Below are positions 1 to 9,739 of a stretch of 64,000 nucleotides of DNA, piece by piece. This DNA comes from Dioscorea cayenensis subsp. rotundata (taxonomy: Eukaryota; Streptophyta; Magnoliopsida; Dioscoreales; Dioscoreaceae). The first letter of the stretch is position 1; each line of letters opens with the position of its first letter. The stretch lies in contig NW_024086627.1 of the NCBI RefSeq assembly GCF_009730915.1, positions 32,950 to 96,949 of the forward strand, written 5' to 3'. The notes below the pieces were generated by a model. That model made no database searches. It was given only the letters and a program-made list of their open reading frames with translations, and was not told where the DNA came from. The translations under genes and the position numbers were made by a program.

Positions 1-529
1 GATGCGGATGTACCCTTGATACTTGGGAGACCGTTCTTGCGGACTTTCCAAAGCATGGATTGACATGGACGGCGGAGAGCTCACATTGAGAGTTGGAGAT
101 GACAAACTCACTTACCGCCTTGCTGAAGCCATGCGGCATTCTCTCTATTTTGATGACACTATGTATTTCCTAGACACTACTGATGAGCTTGTTGATGAAT
201 GCATGCAGGAAATGTTCAACCCGGATCCATATGAAGGTTTTTTTGACCAAGAGGAGAGTAATGAAGAAGTAATGATGCTTGGATCGACTGAAGAAGTAAC
301 ATCTACTCCGGGGATATTGAAGAAGGTACTCCGGAAAATGAAGAGAGCTAGGAGACGCCACCGAAAATACTCTAAGACTGTTGGAGATGCACATGAACAA
401 AGAAGGTTGGATGAACAATTGCTAGGTGGTCCAAAGCCCAATAATACACCCTCTACCCTCAAGAGACGTTGCACATCATTCTTCCAAGTCATGGGTAAGA
501 GGGCGTCTTTCATTCATGGACCCCCGTGA
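1..529 (+). pseudogene. Retropepsin C-terminal end and protease tail of A1
   Basis: The first bases encode the retropepsin motif LILGRPFL. An extra base in the T-run near position 47 shifts the frame, and the rest reads on from about base 55 (DMDGGELTLRVGDD) to the TGA at 527-529. The tail after the protease core is acidic (DPYEGFFDQEESNEE) and then basic (KMKRARRRHRK). It ends at the same place as in A2 and A4. In autonomous Athila elements reverse transcriptase would follow the protease. Here the frame simply stops, so the lack of polymerase looks ancestral. Role: retropepsins cleave Gag-Pol in the virus-like particle; this copy is broken. Confidence 0.8.
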
Positions 530-574
530 GGTAAGACAAGGTACATCAAGCTTAGTGACGTTAAACAAGCGGTT

Positions 575-592
575 CTTGGGAGGCAACCCAAG
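575..592 (+). other. Conserved hairpin after the gag-pro frame (A1)
   Basis: CTTGGG and CCCAAG arms flank the loop AGGCAA. The same structure sits about 45 bases past the protease-tail stop in A2 (8824-8841), A4 (24565-24582, one mismatch) and, on the minus strand, B1 (35936-35953, one mismatch). It is preceded by a conserved TTAAACAAGCG-like block. The function is unknown; the position suggests an RNA element between the gag-pro frame and the downstream transcription unit. Confidence 0.6.
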
Positions 593-860
593 TGTTTACT
601 GTTTTCTTATCTTTTAGTTTAGCTCATTTGCGTGAATAAATCGTTAAGTGTTGATGTCTGAATTTTTACATGCTTGTGCTGCAATTTTATTGGGGGTTTT
701 TAAGTTATCGTGTGCTTTTTGAGGAATTGGCGAAAGCTTGGTCGTTTGGGTTCTATTTCATGTTTTCACTGGTAAAATTTACAAAATAGGGCAGGCTCTG
801 AGTGTGCAAACATGTTTAGAAATATTCTGCAGAGCCTGCAGATTTTTCTAAGTCATCCAA
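593..860 (+). other. Spacer of A1 between hairpin and dyad array
   Basis: This T-rich untranslated stretch is conserved in A2 (8842-9115) and A4 (24583-24830). It contains no open frame of note and no recognisable site. Confidence 0.5.
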
Positions 861-1445
861 AGAAAACACACGGGCGTGTGGGATTTCCACACGCCCGTGG
901 GCGTATACTGCGAGCCCATCCAGAGAAGGCACAAGGGCGTGCGGCTGCCCCTGTGATCGACTATGCGAATATCGCACGCTCGTGGGTAATTTCCGCACGG
1001 GCGTGTGAATTCCTGCAGAGTTGGGCAGATTTTTCCCGAGAGCACACAGGGGCGTGGACTCGCCCCTGTGGGTAACCTTGTGAACCATGCACGGGCGTGG
1101 GTAATTTCCACACGCCCGTGCGAATCTATGCAGAGGAGTTCTCTCCATCCCGAGAAGACATAGGAGCGTGCGGTTGCCCCTGTAAATTGGACATGTGAAT
1201 ATCCACACCCGTGGGGAATTTCCGCACGGGCGTGTGTAACACTTAGTATTTTTCTCGGATATCCAGAAAAGCCACAGGGGCATACGGCTGCCCCTCTGAT
1301 TCGGGAGCATGGGCGTGGATGTTTTCCACACACCCGTGCGAGAGCAGTCAGAGTCAATGGGGACAGGGGGCGTGCGCATGCCCCTGTAGTGTTTTTGGAG
1401 TGAGGACGCACGGGCGTGGATAATTAACGCACGCCCGTGTGATTA
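860..1445. repeat. Alternating dyad array of A1
   Basis: Two kinds of GC-rich inverted repeat alternate at roughly 110-base spacing. Type 1 is CACGGGCGTG facing CACGCCCGTG across a short AT-rich loop, at about 868, 985, 1090, 1205, 1311 and 1408. Type 2 is CACAGGGGCG facing a GCCCCTGTG-like arm, at about 930, 1044, 1161, 1273 and 1362. The basic unit CCACACGGGCGTGTGG is itself a near palindrome: 7-base arms around a GG or CC centre. Equivalent arrays occur in A2, A4 and A7, always just before a TATA-like box, an intron and the ATHILA-type ORF. Open frames seen on both strands here are by-products of the repeat. Confidence 0.85.
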
Positions 1446-1459
1446 CACAGAACGCCAAG

Positions 1460-1897
1460 GGTCGATAGTTCTCTTTAAAAGAAGAATAGTTTCTCTCCCG
1501 ATTCATAACTTCTATTCGTCTGAAAACACTTTCACATCACTCTCCTCTTAAATAGCGCCAATTTGGGAGAATTTTAGCGAGGTTTTCTGGCCGATTCTTC
1601 ACTTTTTCTTATCATCTCGTCGGTAAGCCCCATTTCTCATGATTTTCGCCAATTGAATGTTTCCATCGATTAATATGGTTGTAAATGGTTCGTTTCTTCA
1701 ATTAGAACGATGATTTATGTCTAGAACCAAGTTAGAAGCATTGTTGATTTGTATTTTTGGATTTTTGAAGCGTGGCCGTGCGGTTCTCACGCCCCGTGGA
1801 TCCACACGGGCGTGCGAAAATTCCACACGACCGTGTGGATTTCTGCAGCATTGGTTTATCAACTTGTTTAATCAATTTTGTTTAAATCTTACAGATT
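1460..1897 (+). promoter_or_regulatory. Putative internal promoter, 5'UTR and intron before ATHILA ORF (A1)
   Basis: A TATA-like TTTAAAA box (1473-1480) follows directly on the dyad array. After a pyrimidine-rich leader comes a splice-donor-like TCG/GTAAG (GT at 1623-1624) and an acceptor TTACAG (AG at 1893-1894), four bases before the ATG at 1898. The predicted intron is about 270 bases. It carries two more dyads at about 1770-1835. The layout recurs in A2, A4, A7 and the unrelated family-B element B1. Promoter activity is inferred, not shown. Confidence 0.55.
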
Positions 1898-3149
1898 ATG
1901 GCACCTAGGTCAAAGAATCAAGCTGATAAAAGACCACGTGAGTCATATCCTAAGCCCTAGGGCATGCAGTTTGCAATTCCAGAGCATCAGGTTCGCTATA
2001 AGCACCTGTCGAGGCTCCGTTTTGGGCAGACTCGATTTTTAAACATGACTATATTGCGAGATCTGCAGTAAGGAGAAGAGTTTGCTGATGAGATCGAGGA
2101 TCTCATTTCAGAAGTTGGTTGGTGGCAGTTGCTGATGATTAGAGCCAGCTATCCGAGAGTTTGCACTGGAGGTACTTTCATCATTCGAATTCAATAGATC
2201 GTATGGGAGCTTCAACAGTGTGGACACCATTCAGTTCAGAGTATTTGGACACCACCATAGCTTGAGCATCACGCAGTTTTCACTACTACTTGGCTTGTAT
2301 GAGGAGGCATTCACAGATACAGAGGAGTATTCACAGTTACCGACTGATTATCCTGGAACCTTGACCCCGCAGAAAGCTTACAGAGTGTTATGTGGTCAAG
2401 GTCAGTACGAGCCAGGGGTGTCCAAGGCCATGTGCCTTTCTCGACCTGCATATAGATACTTGCATGCCATTATGAGTAGGTCGGTGAATGGTCGTGGTGA
2501 TAGCACTGGTGTCCTGAGCCGTCAGGAGCTACTGTACTTGTACTCGATGGTACAGCGTGTACCGATTCATTTAGGGCACATCCTGGCAGAGTACATCAGA
2601 CATCAAGGACACTATGCTAGACTGGGAGCAATCTTCTCGGGCCCCTACATTACGAGATTAGTGTTAGGCATAGGTCTCTTGGATTCGATTCGCGGGGCCG
2701 AGAAGACGAGTGTACCTGCTCCCCTGAGTCTAAAGACAATGCGGATGATGGGCATGGTCCGTAGGGTTCGGACAGGGATTTTTGCTTTAGTACTACCAGC
2801 TCCAGTGATAGCCGAGGATGAGGATGATGAAGCCGGAGCATCTCAGCCAGCTCCCGAGCCTCAGCCAGCAACGATGGAGACCGAGGCACCTCCAGTGGCA
2901 GAGGAGCCACCCCCAGTGCGTATGTTTTCACCATCTCGAGCCAATAATCACTTTGAGAGGCTCGAGAATGCTATAGGAGTGGTCCAAGCTGAGGTTACCG
3001 AGATTAGGGCTACGCAGGCCACTCAGTACACAGAGTTCATTGCGCATTTCGACATGTTACAGCAGATTTTAGAGCGAGACATCGCCTCATCATTTGTATT
3101 GCGGCCGAGGACTCCTCCAGCCCTCCATCCTCTACCCCGTCACCGGTAG
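1898..3149 (+). pseudogene. ATHILA ORF-1-like protein gene (env position), A1
   Basis: The ORF starts MAPRSKNQADKRPRE right after the intron acceptor. It has an in-frame stop near 1958 and further breaks before 2220. From 2220 it is open for 309 codons to TAG at 3147-3149. The open part holds the ATHILA ORF-1-type core, with a short (YPGTLTPQKAYRVL) motif, a (SRPAYRYLHAIMSRSVNGRGD) region and (HLGHILAEYIRHQGHYARLGAIF) region, each visible by eye. It then has an acidic, proline-rich linker and a C-terminal coiled-coil-like segment (RLENAIGVVQAEVTEIRATQ). The family is defined by Arabidopsis Athila; its molecular function is unknown and it occupies the position where some Athila relatives carry an env-like gene. 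Confidence 0.75.
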
Positions 3150-3402
3150 ACCCACTATGTGCTTCACCAGCAGCAGCAGCACAGGAGCCTGAGAGCAATA
3201 CCGACACTTGATTTTTTCTTTACTTTCTTGCATTTTATTTTATTTTTCCTGTTTTTAGACTTTTTCACTCAGAAAGGATTTCCCTTCTGAGTTTATTTTC
3301 ATTTTGCATCATCGAGTTGTATTCATTGCTTTATCTTTTATATACGCTCAATTTATTTTGTCTTTATTGAGCTTCACTCAACCCCCTCGTGTATGCGTGC
3401 AG

Positions 3403-3558
3403 ATGGTCTTATCTTCTTGGGAATTGAGACTTAGTCATGGGCACAGCCAAGGTACTGAGGTACTTGGCCATGTAAGCTTCACAACCTGTTGGAACCCTCC
3501 TCCAAACGAACTAGCTTCATCAAACGTCACATTAGGAGTTAGGGGAGTATTGTTTTGA
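3403..3558 (+). CDS. Small conserved 51-codon frame of A1, function unknown
   Basis: The frame begins MVLSSWELR immediately after a splice-acceptor-like GTGCAG and ends RGVLF-stop. The same frame, exactly 156 bases, is present in A2 (11372-11527, ATG changed to CTG), A4 (27201-27356) and A7 (53175-53330 minus, one internal stop). Four copies share the length although neighbouring frames carry many indels. A stem-loop lies inside it. I recognise no family. Constraint may act on RNA structure rather than on a protein. Confidence 0.4.
   Translation: MVLSSWELRLSHGHSQGTEVLGHVSFTTCWNPPPNELASSNVTLGVRGVLF
3442..3472 (+). other. Stem-loop within the small frame (A1)
   Basis: GCCAAGGTAC and GTACTTGGC form a stem around TGAG. 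The homologous stem in A2, A4 and A7 is longer (CACGGCCAAG/CTTGGCCGTG-like). In A4 both sides changed together. Confidence 0.5.
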
Positions 3559-3610
3559 TTGCTTCCTCCACATTTGCTTTTGAATGATTTACATTTTGTG
3601 TGAGCTTGAA

Positions 3611-3652
3611 TGTGTACATTGGGGACAATGTACAACTTAAGTGTGGGGGAGA
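3611..3652 (+). other. Upstream hairpin plus polypurine-like module (A1)
   Basis: TGTACATTG and CAATGTACA arms surround a GGGA loop. ACTTAAGTGTGGGGGAGA follows at once. This copies the layout of the true polypurine tract found next to the 3' LTR in other copies (hairpin with a GGGA or AGGA loop, then TTAAGTGTGGGGGAG), but lies about 850 bases upstream of where the LTR starts. It is seen in A2, A4, A7 and B1 as well. Confidence 0.55.
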
Positions 3653-3799
3653 TTTTCATAGTGCACACATCTTTTCTATTGTTCTTGATTGATATATGCT
3701 CACATAGCCAATGGCGGTTCACCTTAGTTGCAATGATTGTATTCTTGAGTTTAGGAGAATTTCTAATATTGAATGTTTCCATGCTCTAGTTCTTGCCAT

Positions 3800-5326
3800 T
3801 GAAGAAGCAAGTGATCCACGACGTGAACGTGTGCCCGTTTGCATTACCCCGATGAAAGTATGGAATTGGAAGTTATTCGGGCTACATCAGAAAGGGTAGA
3901 ACTCAGAGCAACATTGTAGTATGTATCGTAGCAAGATCTGCTCACACCGCCGAGAAACCAAAGAAATAGAGAATCCACACGGGCATGTGGAAATTATCCA
4001 CCCCCATGTCAAAATTCTGCACGGGCGTGTGGAGCATCCACGCCCGTGGAGTCGCCCGATTCCAGCCCTATTTAAAGCCGATTCAACCCCGATTTTTGGT
4101 ATTCTTTTTCTCCATCTTTTTCCCCAAGTTGCGAGAGGGCTCGGCTAGTGTTTTTGAGGGGTATTGGCTAGGTTTTTTGAGAGATTCTATGGTCTCGATA
4201 TCGCATCATCGTTTGGAAGAAGGTTATTGGGAGAGCTTTCGCTCAAGACCCGATCCCGGGCGAGGTGTATCCTAGGCCGGACAAAGGATCCCTTGCGACG
4301 AGTAGAGGAATCTCGACAAGACCATCGGCACGACCATCGAGGAGGTTTCTTTATGGATTCATTGCTTTTACATTCTATTTCTTTGATTGTACTTAGCTCC
4401 ATGGAGAGCTAAACCCCTAGTGGGTACTCGGGTATTGTGAACCCTAGGATGTATTTGTTTCTTTGAACCTCTTTATTATGCTTTCAATAAATTGATTTTT
4501 ATTGTGAGTTCCAACCTTGAATGCTTGATTGTATGAACATTTCCCCTAGAGTGACACTAGGGTTGAGAGTTCTTGTTGGTAACCTTGTGAGTGAGTGACA
4601 CACCACGAGTGTTAGACAAAGCTAGGTTGGAGAGGGTTGAGAGGGTGATTCGAGAGGCACAGGAGCGTCTCCTTTCCCCTGCGGTGTGATAGATTCTACC
4701 TCCGTTCCTTGAGTTCTTTGCGGCTATAATAGAGTGAATGGTCTAAGGGATGAACTTCCGCTAGGGCTTAGTTGCGCGTGCAACGGAGTGAAGCATTGAG
4801 GTGATCTTTGTATCTAGGGCTTAATTGTGGTTAGGGACCTTCCACCTGGACTAAAGGGTTAGGTCTATAATTAGCAAGAGATTTATCACTTAGAATCCCT
4901 AGAGCTCATTGCAACTCTATACGAGATTGATCGATTTCTCCTCTAGGACATGTATAGAGTTAGGTATAGTTGACTTTAGATTTGGGACTATGAAATTAAG
5001 GATTTCCATGACTCACCATTGCATTGATTAGGAAGCATAATAGAGGGTTCTTGCATTTGAAACAATTATCCTAGGCGGAGCATTATCCGGGTACCCCATC
5101 TTTATCCATTGTCTTACCCCCTTCTTTACTTTTGCTCTCTTTCTTGTTGCTTTTATTGTTGAGAATTGAATGATTATCACACTCCTTATCATTGATCTAT
5201 CACATAGCTAAGAATCAAATTAAGTGTTTTTACTCCCTACTCCCTATGGATTCAACCCCGCTCACCCAGGATTATTACTTCGACAAACTCGTGCACTTGC
5301 GGGATATACACAAGGGGACCTTGTCA
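3800..5326 (+). mobile_element. 3' LTR of A1, 5' end deleted
   Basis: At about 3799 the 3' untranslated region (ending CTAGTTCTTGC) jumps to mid-LTR sequence (CATTGAAGAAGCAAGTG). Comparison with A2 and A4 shows that about 0.7 kb of 3' UTR, the true polypurine tract and the first roughly 350 bases of LTR are missing. The remaining LTR has family-A dyads (3973-4055), a TATTTAAAG box near 4069 and a normal TTGTCA end. Confidence 0.8.
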
Positions 5327-6058
5327 CACACAACGAGAGTTAGACAAAGCTTGATTGGAGAAGGTTGAGAGGGTGAGTCGAGAGGTACAGGAGTATCCCC
5401 TTTCTCCTCCGGTGTGATAGATTCTACCTCCGTTCCTCGAGTCTTTGTGGTCATAATAGAGTGAATGAGCTAAGGGATGACCCTCCGCTGGGGCTTAGTT
5501 GCGAGTGGAACGTAGTGAAGCGTTGACGTGATTTTAGCATCTAGGGCTTAATTATGGTTAGGGACCTTTCTTCTGGTCCAAAGAGTTAGGTCTACAATTA
5601 GGAAGAGATTTATCACTTAGAATCCCCAGAGCTTAATGCAATCCTTCTTACGAGTGTAAGGTTGAGAGGTTGTTGAACTTCTCTTCCGGGACATGTAAAG
5701 GATTAGGCTTGGTGAACCTTAGATTCAGAGCCATGAATTAAAGGATGTCCCTGACTCACCATTGCATTACTTACGAAGCATAATAGAGAGTTCTTGCACT
5801 TGAAACGATTTTCCTAGGCGGATCGATACCCGGGTACCCCATCCTTATTGATTGCCTTACCTTCTCCTTTACTTTTGCTCTCTTTCGGGTTGCTTTACTT
5901 TTGAGAATTGAATCTTGTCACACATATCACTATTCATCTTTTATATAGTTAAGAAGCAAGTTAAGTATTTTTATTCCCTTTTTCCTGTGGATACGGTACC
6001 TAACTCACCTGGGATTTATTACTTCGACAACTCCGTGCACTTGCGGGGAGCATTGCCA
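5327..6058 (+). mobile_element. 5' LTR of A2, 3' portion
   Basis: The sequence begins in mid-LTR (CACACAACGAGAGTTAGAC) and ends in a decayed TTGCCA at 6058, followed by a primer binding site. The upstream part of this LTR is presumably left of the window, separated by the A1 insertion. Confidence 0.7.
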
Positions 6059-6065
6059 AGTTTTT

Positions 6066-6082
6066 TGTGCCGTTGCCGGGGA
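6066..6082 (+). other. Primer binding site of A2
   Basis: TGTGCCGTTGCCGGGGA differs little from TGGCGCCGTTGCCGGGGA, the complement of the 3' end of tRNA-Asp used by Athila elements. Confidence 0.75.
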
Positions 6083-6205
6083 AAAGGCGTTTAGAGATAC
6101 TTTGCACTTTTCTTTCCTTAGCTATTCCTTTATCCATCATATTTCATATTTTCTTTTCTATCATTATTCTGATTTGTTTTCTATCCTTTGTGCAGCTTCA
6201 GGTTG

Positions 6206-7943
6206 ATGACCCGAGGAAACCCCTCAATATTGATTGAAGGAGATCCCAAGCTTGAAAGAACACTTAGAAGAAAAGGGAAATGACCTGTGGAAGAACAATC
6301 TAATCTAGCTGATTTGGAAGTTGAAGGGTCGATAATATGGCAAAACAGTAATTAGCAAGCAGAGACACTCTCTCGATTATGCTAGACCCTCGCCTGGGAA
6401 CACAATGGAGTATTGTGCGACTCCCCAATTACAGACTCGAAATTTCGAGCTAAAAGCCCAGCATTCATCCACATGTTGCAGCAATCCACATAGTTCAATG
6501 GTTTGGCCGATGAGGATCCAAACAGTCACATAGAGAATTTTCTCAAGGTGTGCGATATGCTCAAGATAAATGCGGTGACGGATGATGCCATCAAATTGAG
6601 AGCCTTCCCATTTTCCCTAAAAGGGAGAGCAAAGTAGTGGCTACATCATTACCTAGAGCCTCGATTACTACATGGGAGGAGATGGTAGAAGCTTTTCTAG
6701 CCCGTTATTTTCCTCCTGGAAAATCTGCAAAGCTTAGGAATGAGATCTCATCCTTTGTACAATCAGAATTGGAGTCTCTATTCGAGACATGGGAAAGGTT
6801 CAAGGAGCTCCTGAGAAAGTGCCCACAACAAGGATTCCCGGAGTGGATGATTGTTCAGACTTTTTACAACGGGTTAAATCTGAGTACAAGACAACTCTTG
6901 GATGAAGCAGCAGGAGGTACCTTAGGTAGCAAGACCCCTAATGAGGCTCGTCAACTTATTTAAGAAATGGGGTTAAACAGCTACCAATGGAATGCCAGGG
7001 AGAAGAAAAAGGTTGCACGTCTTCATGAGATAGATGCAGTAATTTCATTGGCGGCGCAAGTGGATAATTTGAGTAAGAAATTAGATCTTCTAACTTCAAA
7101 TAGAGTGGCGACCCGTGAGTACTTCGTACTCGGGTGTGGTGGAGGACATGCTCCCCTCCGATCGTCTCGATCTCTATCGGTGATGCATCTTCGGTTGAGA
7201 ACGTTGATTTTTGTAGGTAATGGCATGAGGACTCAAGGAAACCCATATAGCAATACCCTACAATCCAGAGTTGAAAGAATCATCCCAATTTCTCGTGAGT
7301 AACCAAGGTCCACTAAAAAGGCCATGGGGCCACCGGTTTCCAACAAAAAGCCCCGAACGTGAAAAACAAAGTTTCTGGTTTGGAAACCCGAATGAATGAT
7401 TTGGAGAAGGCCTTGACTAGATTTGTGCAATATTCAAATACAAGGTTTGAATCAGTTGAGGCTACACTTCGCAATCACACCGCCTCTTTGCATAACCTTG
7501 AAAATCTGTGAAGCGATTGTAGAAGTCTCCTCGAGAAAGGCCACATGGAAGCTTGCCGAGCAATACCGAGACCAACCCCTAGAGAGCATGTGAAGAGCAT
7601 CACTTTGAGAAGTGGTTGTGAGGTTGAAGGTAGTGTTCCGGGTGAGAAGCCAAAGGAACACGCACCCGAGGTTATAGAGGTTGAAGAAGGAACATGCAAA
7701 GAGAAGGAGGTGGCAACCCCACCTTTCAAGCCGAGAATCCCTTATCCCTCTAGATTGAAGAATGATCAAGGGGATGAACAGTACAAGAAGTTCATGAGTT
7801 TGTTCAAGCAACTCCACATCAATATTCCGTTTATCGAGGCATTAGCTCAAATGCCTAAGTATGCGAAATTCTTGAAAGACTTGTTGACTAACAAGAGGAA
7901 GTTGGAGGAGAGTGCTTCAGTGATTTTAGATGCATCTTGCTAG
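6206..7943 (+). pseudogene. gag pseudogene of A2
   Basis: Gag forms the capsid-like particle. The start MTRGNPSILIEGDP at 6206 matches A3. A TGA interrupts near 6282 and indels follow. The Retrotrans_gag domain is readable at 6637-6963 (TTWEEMVEAFLARYFPPG ... FETWERFKELLRKCP). A degraded zinc-knuckle region lies near 7115-7160. The C-terminal Athila gag block (KPRIPYPSRLKNDQGDEQYK, then LLTNKRKLEESA) is at 7725-7915, and TCG has become TAG near 7941. There are several frameshifts, so it is not functional. Confidence 0.8.
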
Positions 7944-8778
7944 GCGATGTTGCAAAAGAATATGCCGAACAAGAAGAAAGACCCGGAAAGCTTCATCATT
8001 CCATGTAATATTGGCAATCTAGGTGTAGAAATGGCATTGGCGGATTCGGGGCTAGCATCAACGTCATGCCATACACTTTCTTTTCAAAAGCTAGGCTTAG
8101 GGCGAGCCGAGGGTCCCCACTTGGATGACTTTGCAATTGGCGGACCGAGCGATTGCGACATCCGAGGGGCATTATTGAAGACGTGCTTGTCAGAGGTGGA
8201 CAAGTACATTTTTTTCCGGTTGACTTTGTAGTGCTAGACATCGATGAGGATGCGAATGTACCCTTGATACTTGGGAGACAGTTCTTGCAGACTTCCAAAG
8301 CATTGATTGACATGGATGGTGTGGGACCTAAACTTTGAGAGTCGGAGATGACAAGTTCACATACCGCTTCTGTGAAGCCATACGGCATTCTATTGATTTT
8401 GATGATTACTTTTGTACTTTTCTAGACACTACTGATGAGATTGTTGATGAATACATACGTAGAAATGTTCAATCCGGACAGTATGAGGGTTTGTTCGACC
8501 AAGAGGAGGAAATCGAAGAAGTAATGATACTTGGTTCGACTGAAGAAGTACCGCTCTACCCCGGGATCTTGAAAGAAGGTGCTCCAAAAGATGAAGAGCG
8601 CAAGGAGAAGCCATCGAAAAATCACTCAAGATCGTTGGAGGTATGCGTGAATCGAACGAGTGAACCGCTTTCTGGTAGTCCCAAGCCCGACATTTCACTC
8701 TCTACTCTCAAGAGACTTTGTTCATCATGCTTTCAAGCCATGGGTAAGAGGGCAACTTCCATCTATGAACCCCCTTGA
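7944..8778 (+). pseudogene. Retropepsin and tail pseudogene of A2
   Basis: The active-site block is recognisable as ALADSG at about 8035-8050, with a base lost just after it. The flap-side motif LILGRQFLQTSKALIDMD lies at about 8258-8312. The tail runs from 8335 to TGA at 8776-8778 (MRVGDDKFTYRF ... YEGLFDQEEE ... VMGKRATSIYEPP). As in A1, no reverse transcriptase follows; the conserved hairpin comes 46 bases later. Confidence 0.8.
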
Positions 8779-8823
8779 GGTAAGACAAGGTACGTCAAGC
8801 TTAGTGACGTTAAACAAGTACTT

Positions 8824-8841
8824 CTTGGGAGGCAGCCCAAG
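8824..8841 (+). other. Conserved hairpin after gag-pro (A2)
   Basis: CTTGGG and CCCAAG arms around AGGCAG, in the same context as in A1. Confidence 0.6.
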
Positions 8842-9117
8842 TGTTTACTATTTATTCTAGTCATAGTTTATTTTGCATGAATAGCTTGTTAAATTTTTGT
8901 GTCATCATGTTTAGATGCTTGTGTTGTGTTCATTTTGGTAGATTTCTGTATCATCGTGTGTTTTCATGTGGATTTAGCAAAGATTTATTCGTTTGAGCTT
9001 GTTTCTATTATTTTTCACTCGGTAATTGTTGAATAAAAGCAGGTGTTCGAATGTGTAAATACGCTTAGAAAAATTTTTGTGAGCCCTGCAGAAGTTTTTC
9101 AAGTCATCCGAGAGACA

Positions 9118-9725
9118 AACACGGGCGTGTGGAATTTCCACACGCCCGCCGGGTCTGAATACACGAGCTCATCTCAGAAGGCACGGGGCGTGGACCTGGG
9201 TCTCAGTGAGCCTATCTGCGATTATCGCATCGGGTGTGCAGAGAAATTACCGCAGACCGGCATGCGCTGATTCATCAGAAACTTGGGAATTCTTCCCGAG
9301 AGCACACAGTGGGCGGACTCGCCCCTCGTGGAAACCTGTGACCAACGCAGCAAAGGTGTCTATTTTCCTCCGCACGCCCGTGTGGATTTCGGCACGATCC
9401 CTTCTCCATCCTCGAGAGCGTCATGGGGCGTGTGAATGCCCCTATGAGTTGGGCCTCGTGATTGTCCACGTCGTACGGAATTTCGCATGGGCTTGCAAAA
9501 CACTTTGTGATTTTCTCTCGGTTGACGAGAGAGCACACGGGACGCGCGGCTTCCCTCAGTGCGTCGGGAGACGGGCGTGGGTAATTTCCACACGCCCGAT
9601 CGAGTGTTTTTCAGAGACAACAAGAGCTATCCCGACGATACAGCAGTGGGCGCTCCTAGCCTTGTGGCTCTCCATTGTGGAGACACACCTGGCATGTGGA
9701 ATTTTCCGCACGCGTGCGAGATATA
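9118..9725. repeat. Alternating dyad array of A2
   Basis: It has the same two dyad types and spacing as the A1 array but is more decayed. Clear dyads are at 9120-9148, 9365-9395 and 9570-9600 (ACGGGCGTGGGTAATTTCCA type), with GGGGCG/GCCCC type between. Open frames on both strands here are repeat by-products. Confidence 0.75.
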
Positions 9726-9739
9726 CTGTAACTCCAAGG

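Larger units (their letters stand above)
1..5326 (+). mobile_element. A1: Athila-like LTR retrotransposon, 3' part, enters from the left edge
   Basis: This is the 3' portion of a family-A element on the plus strand. In order it holds the end of the protease frame, a hairpin, a dyad array, a TATA-like box with an intron, the ATHILA-type ORF, a small ORF, a hairpin-plus-polypurine module and a truncated 3' LTR. The LTR ends in TTGTCA at 5326. What follows (5327 on) is the interior of another LTR of the same family, so A1 appears to be nested in the 5' LTR of A2. The candidate target duplication CACAC is at 5327-5331, but its partner lies left of the window. No reverse transcriptase or integrase is present. 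Confidence 0.8.

Noticed and set aside
816..1411. Long open frames (up to 187 codons) on the minus strand
   Set aside because: They lie wholly in the GC-rich dyad array, have Arg/Pro/His-rich composition and no homology; similar frames arise on both strands of every array.
860..1445. Possible CRISPR-like array of palindromic repeats
   Set aside because: Repeats are imperfect, alternate between two types, spacers are repeat-derived, and the context is a plant retrotransposon.
2650..2934. Minus-strand frame of 94 codons
   Set aside because: Antisense shadow of the ATHILA-type ORF.
3921..4412. Several 70-100 codon frames in the LTR
   Set aside because: They repeat in each LTR copy with broken frames and match no protein; LTR sequence explains them.
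6066..6082. Fragment of a tRNA-Asp gene
   Set aside because: Only the 18-base 3' complement is present beside an LTR end; no cloverleaf.
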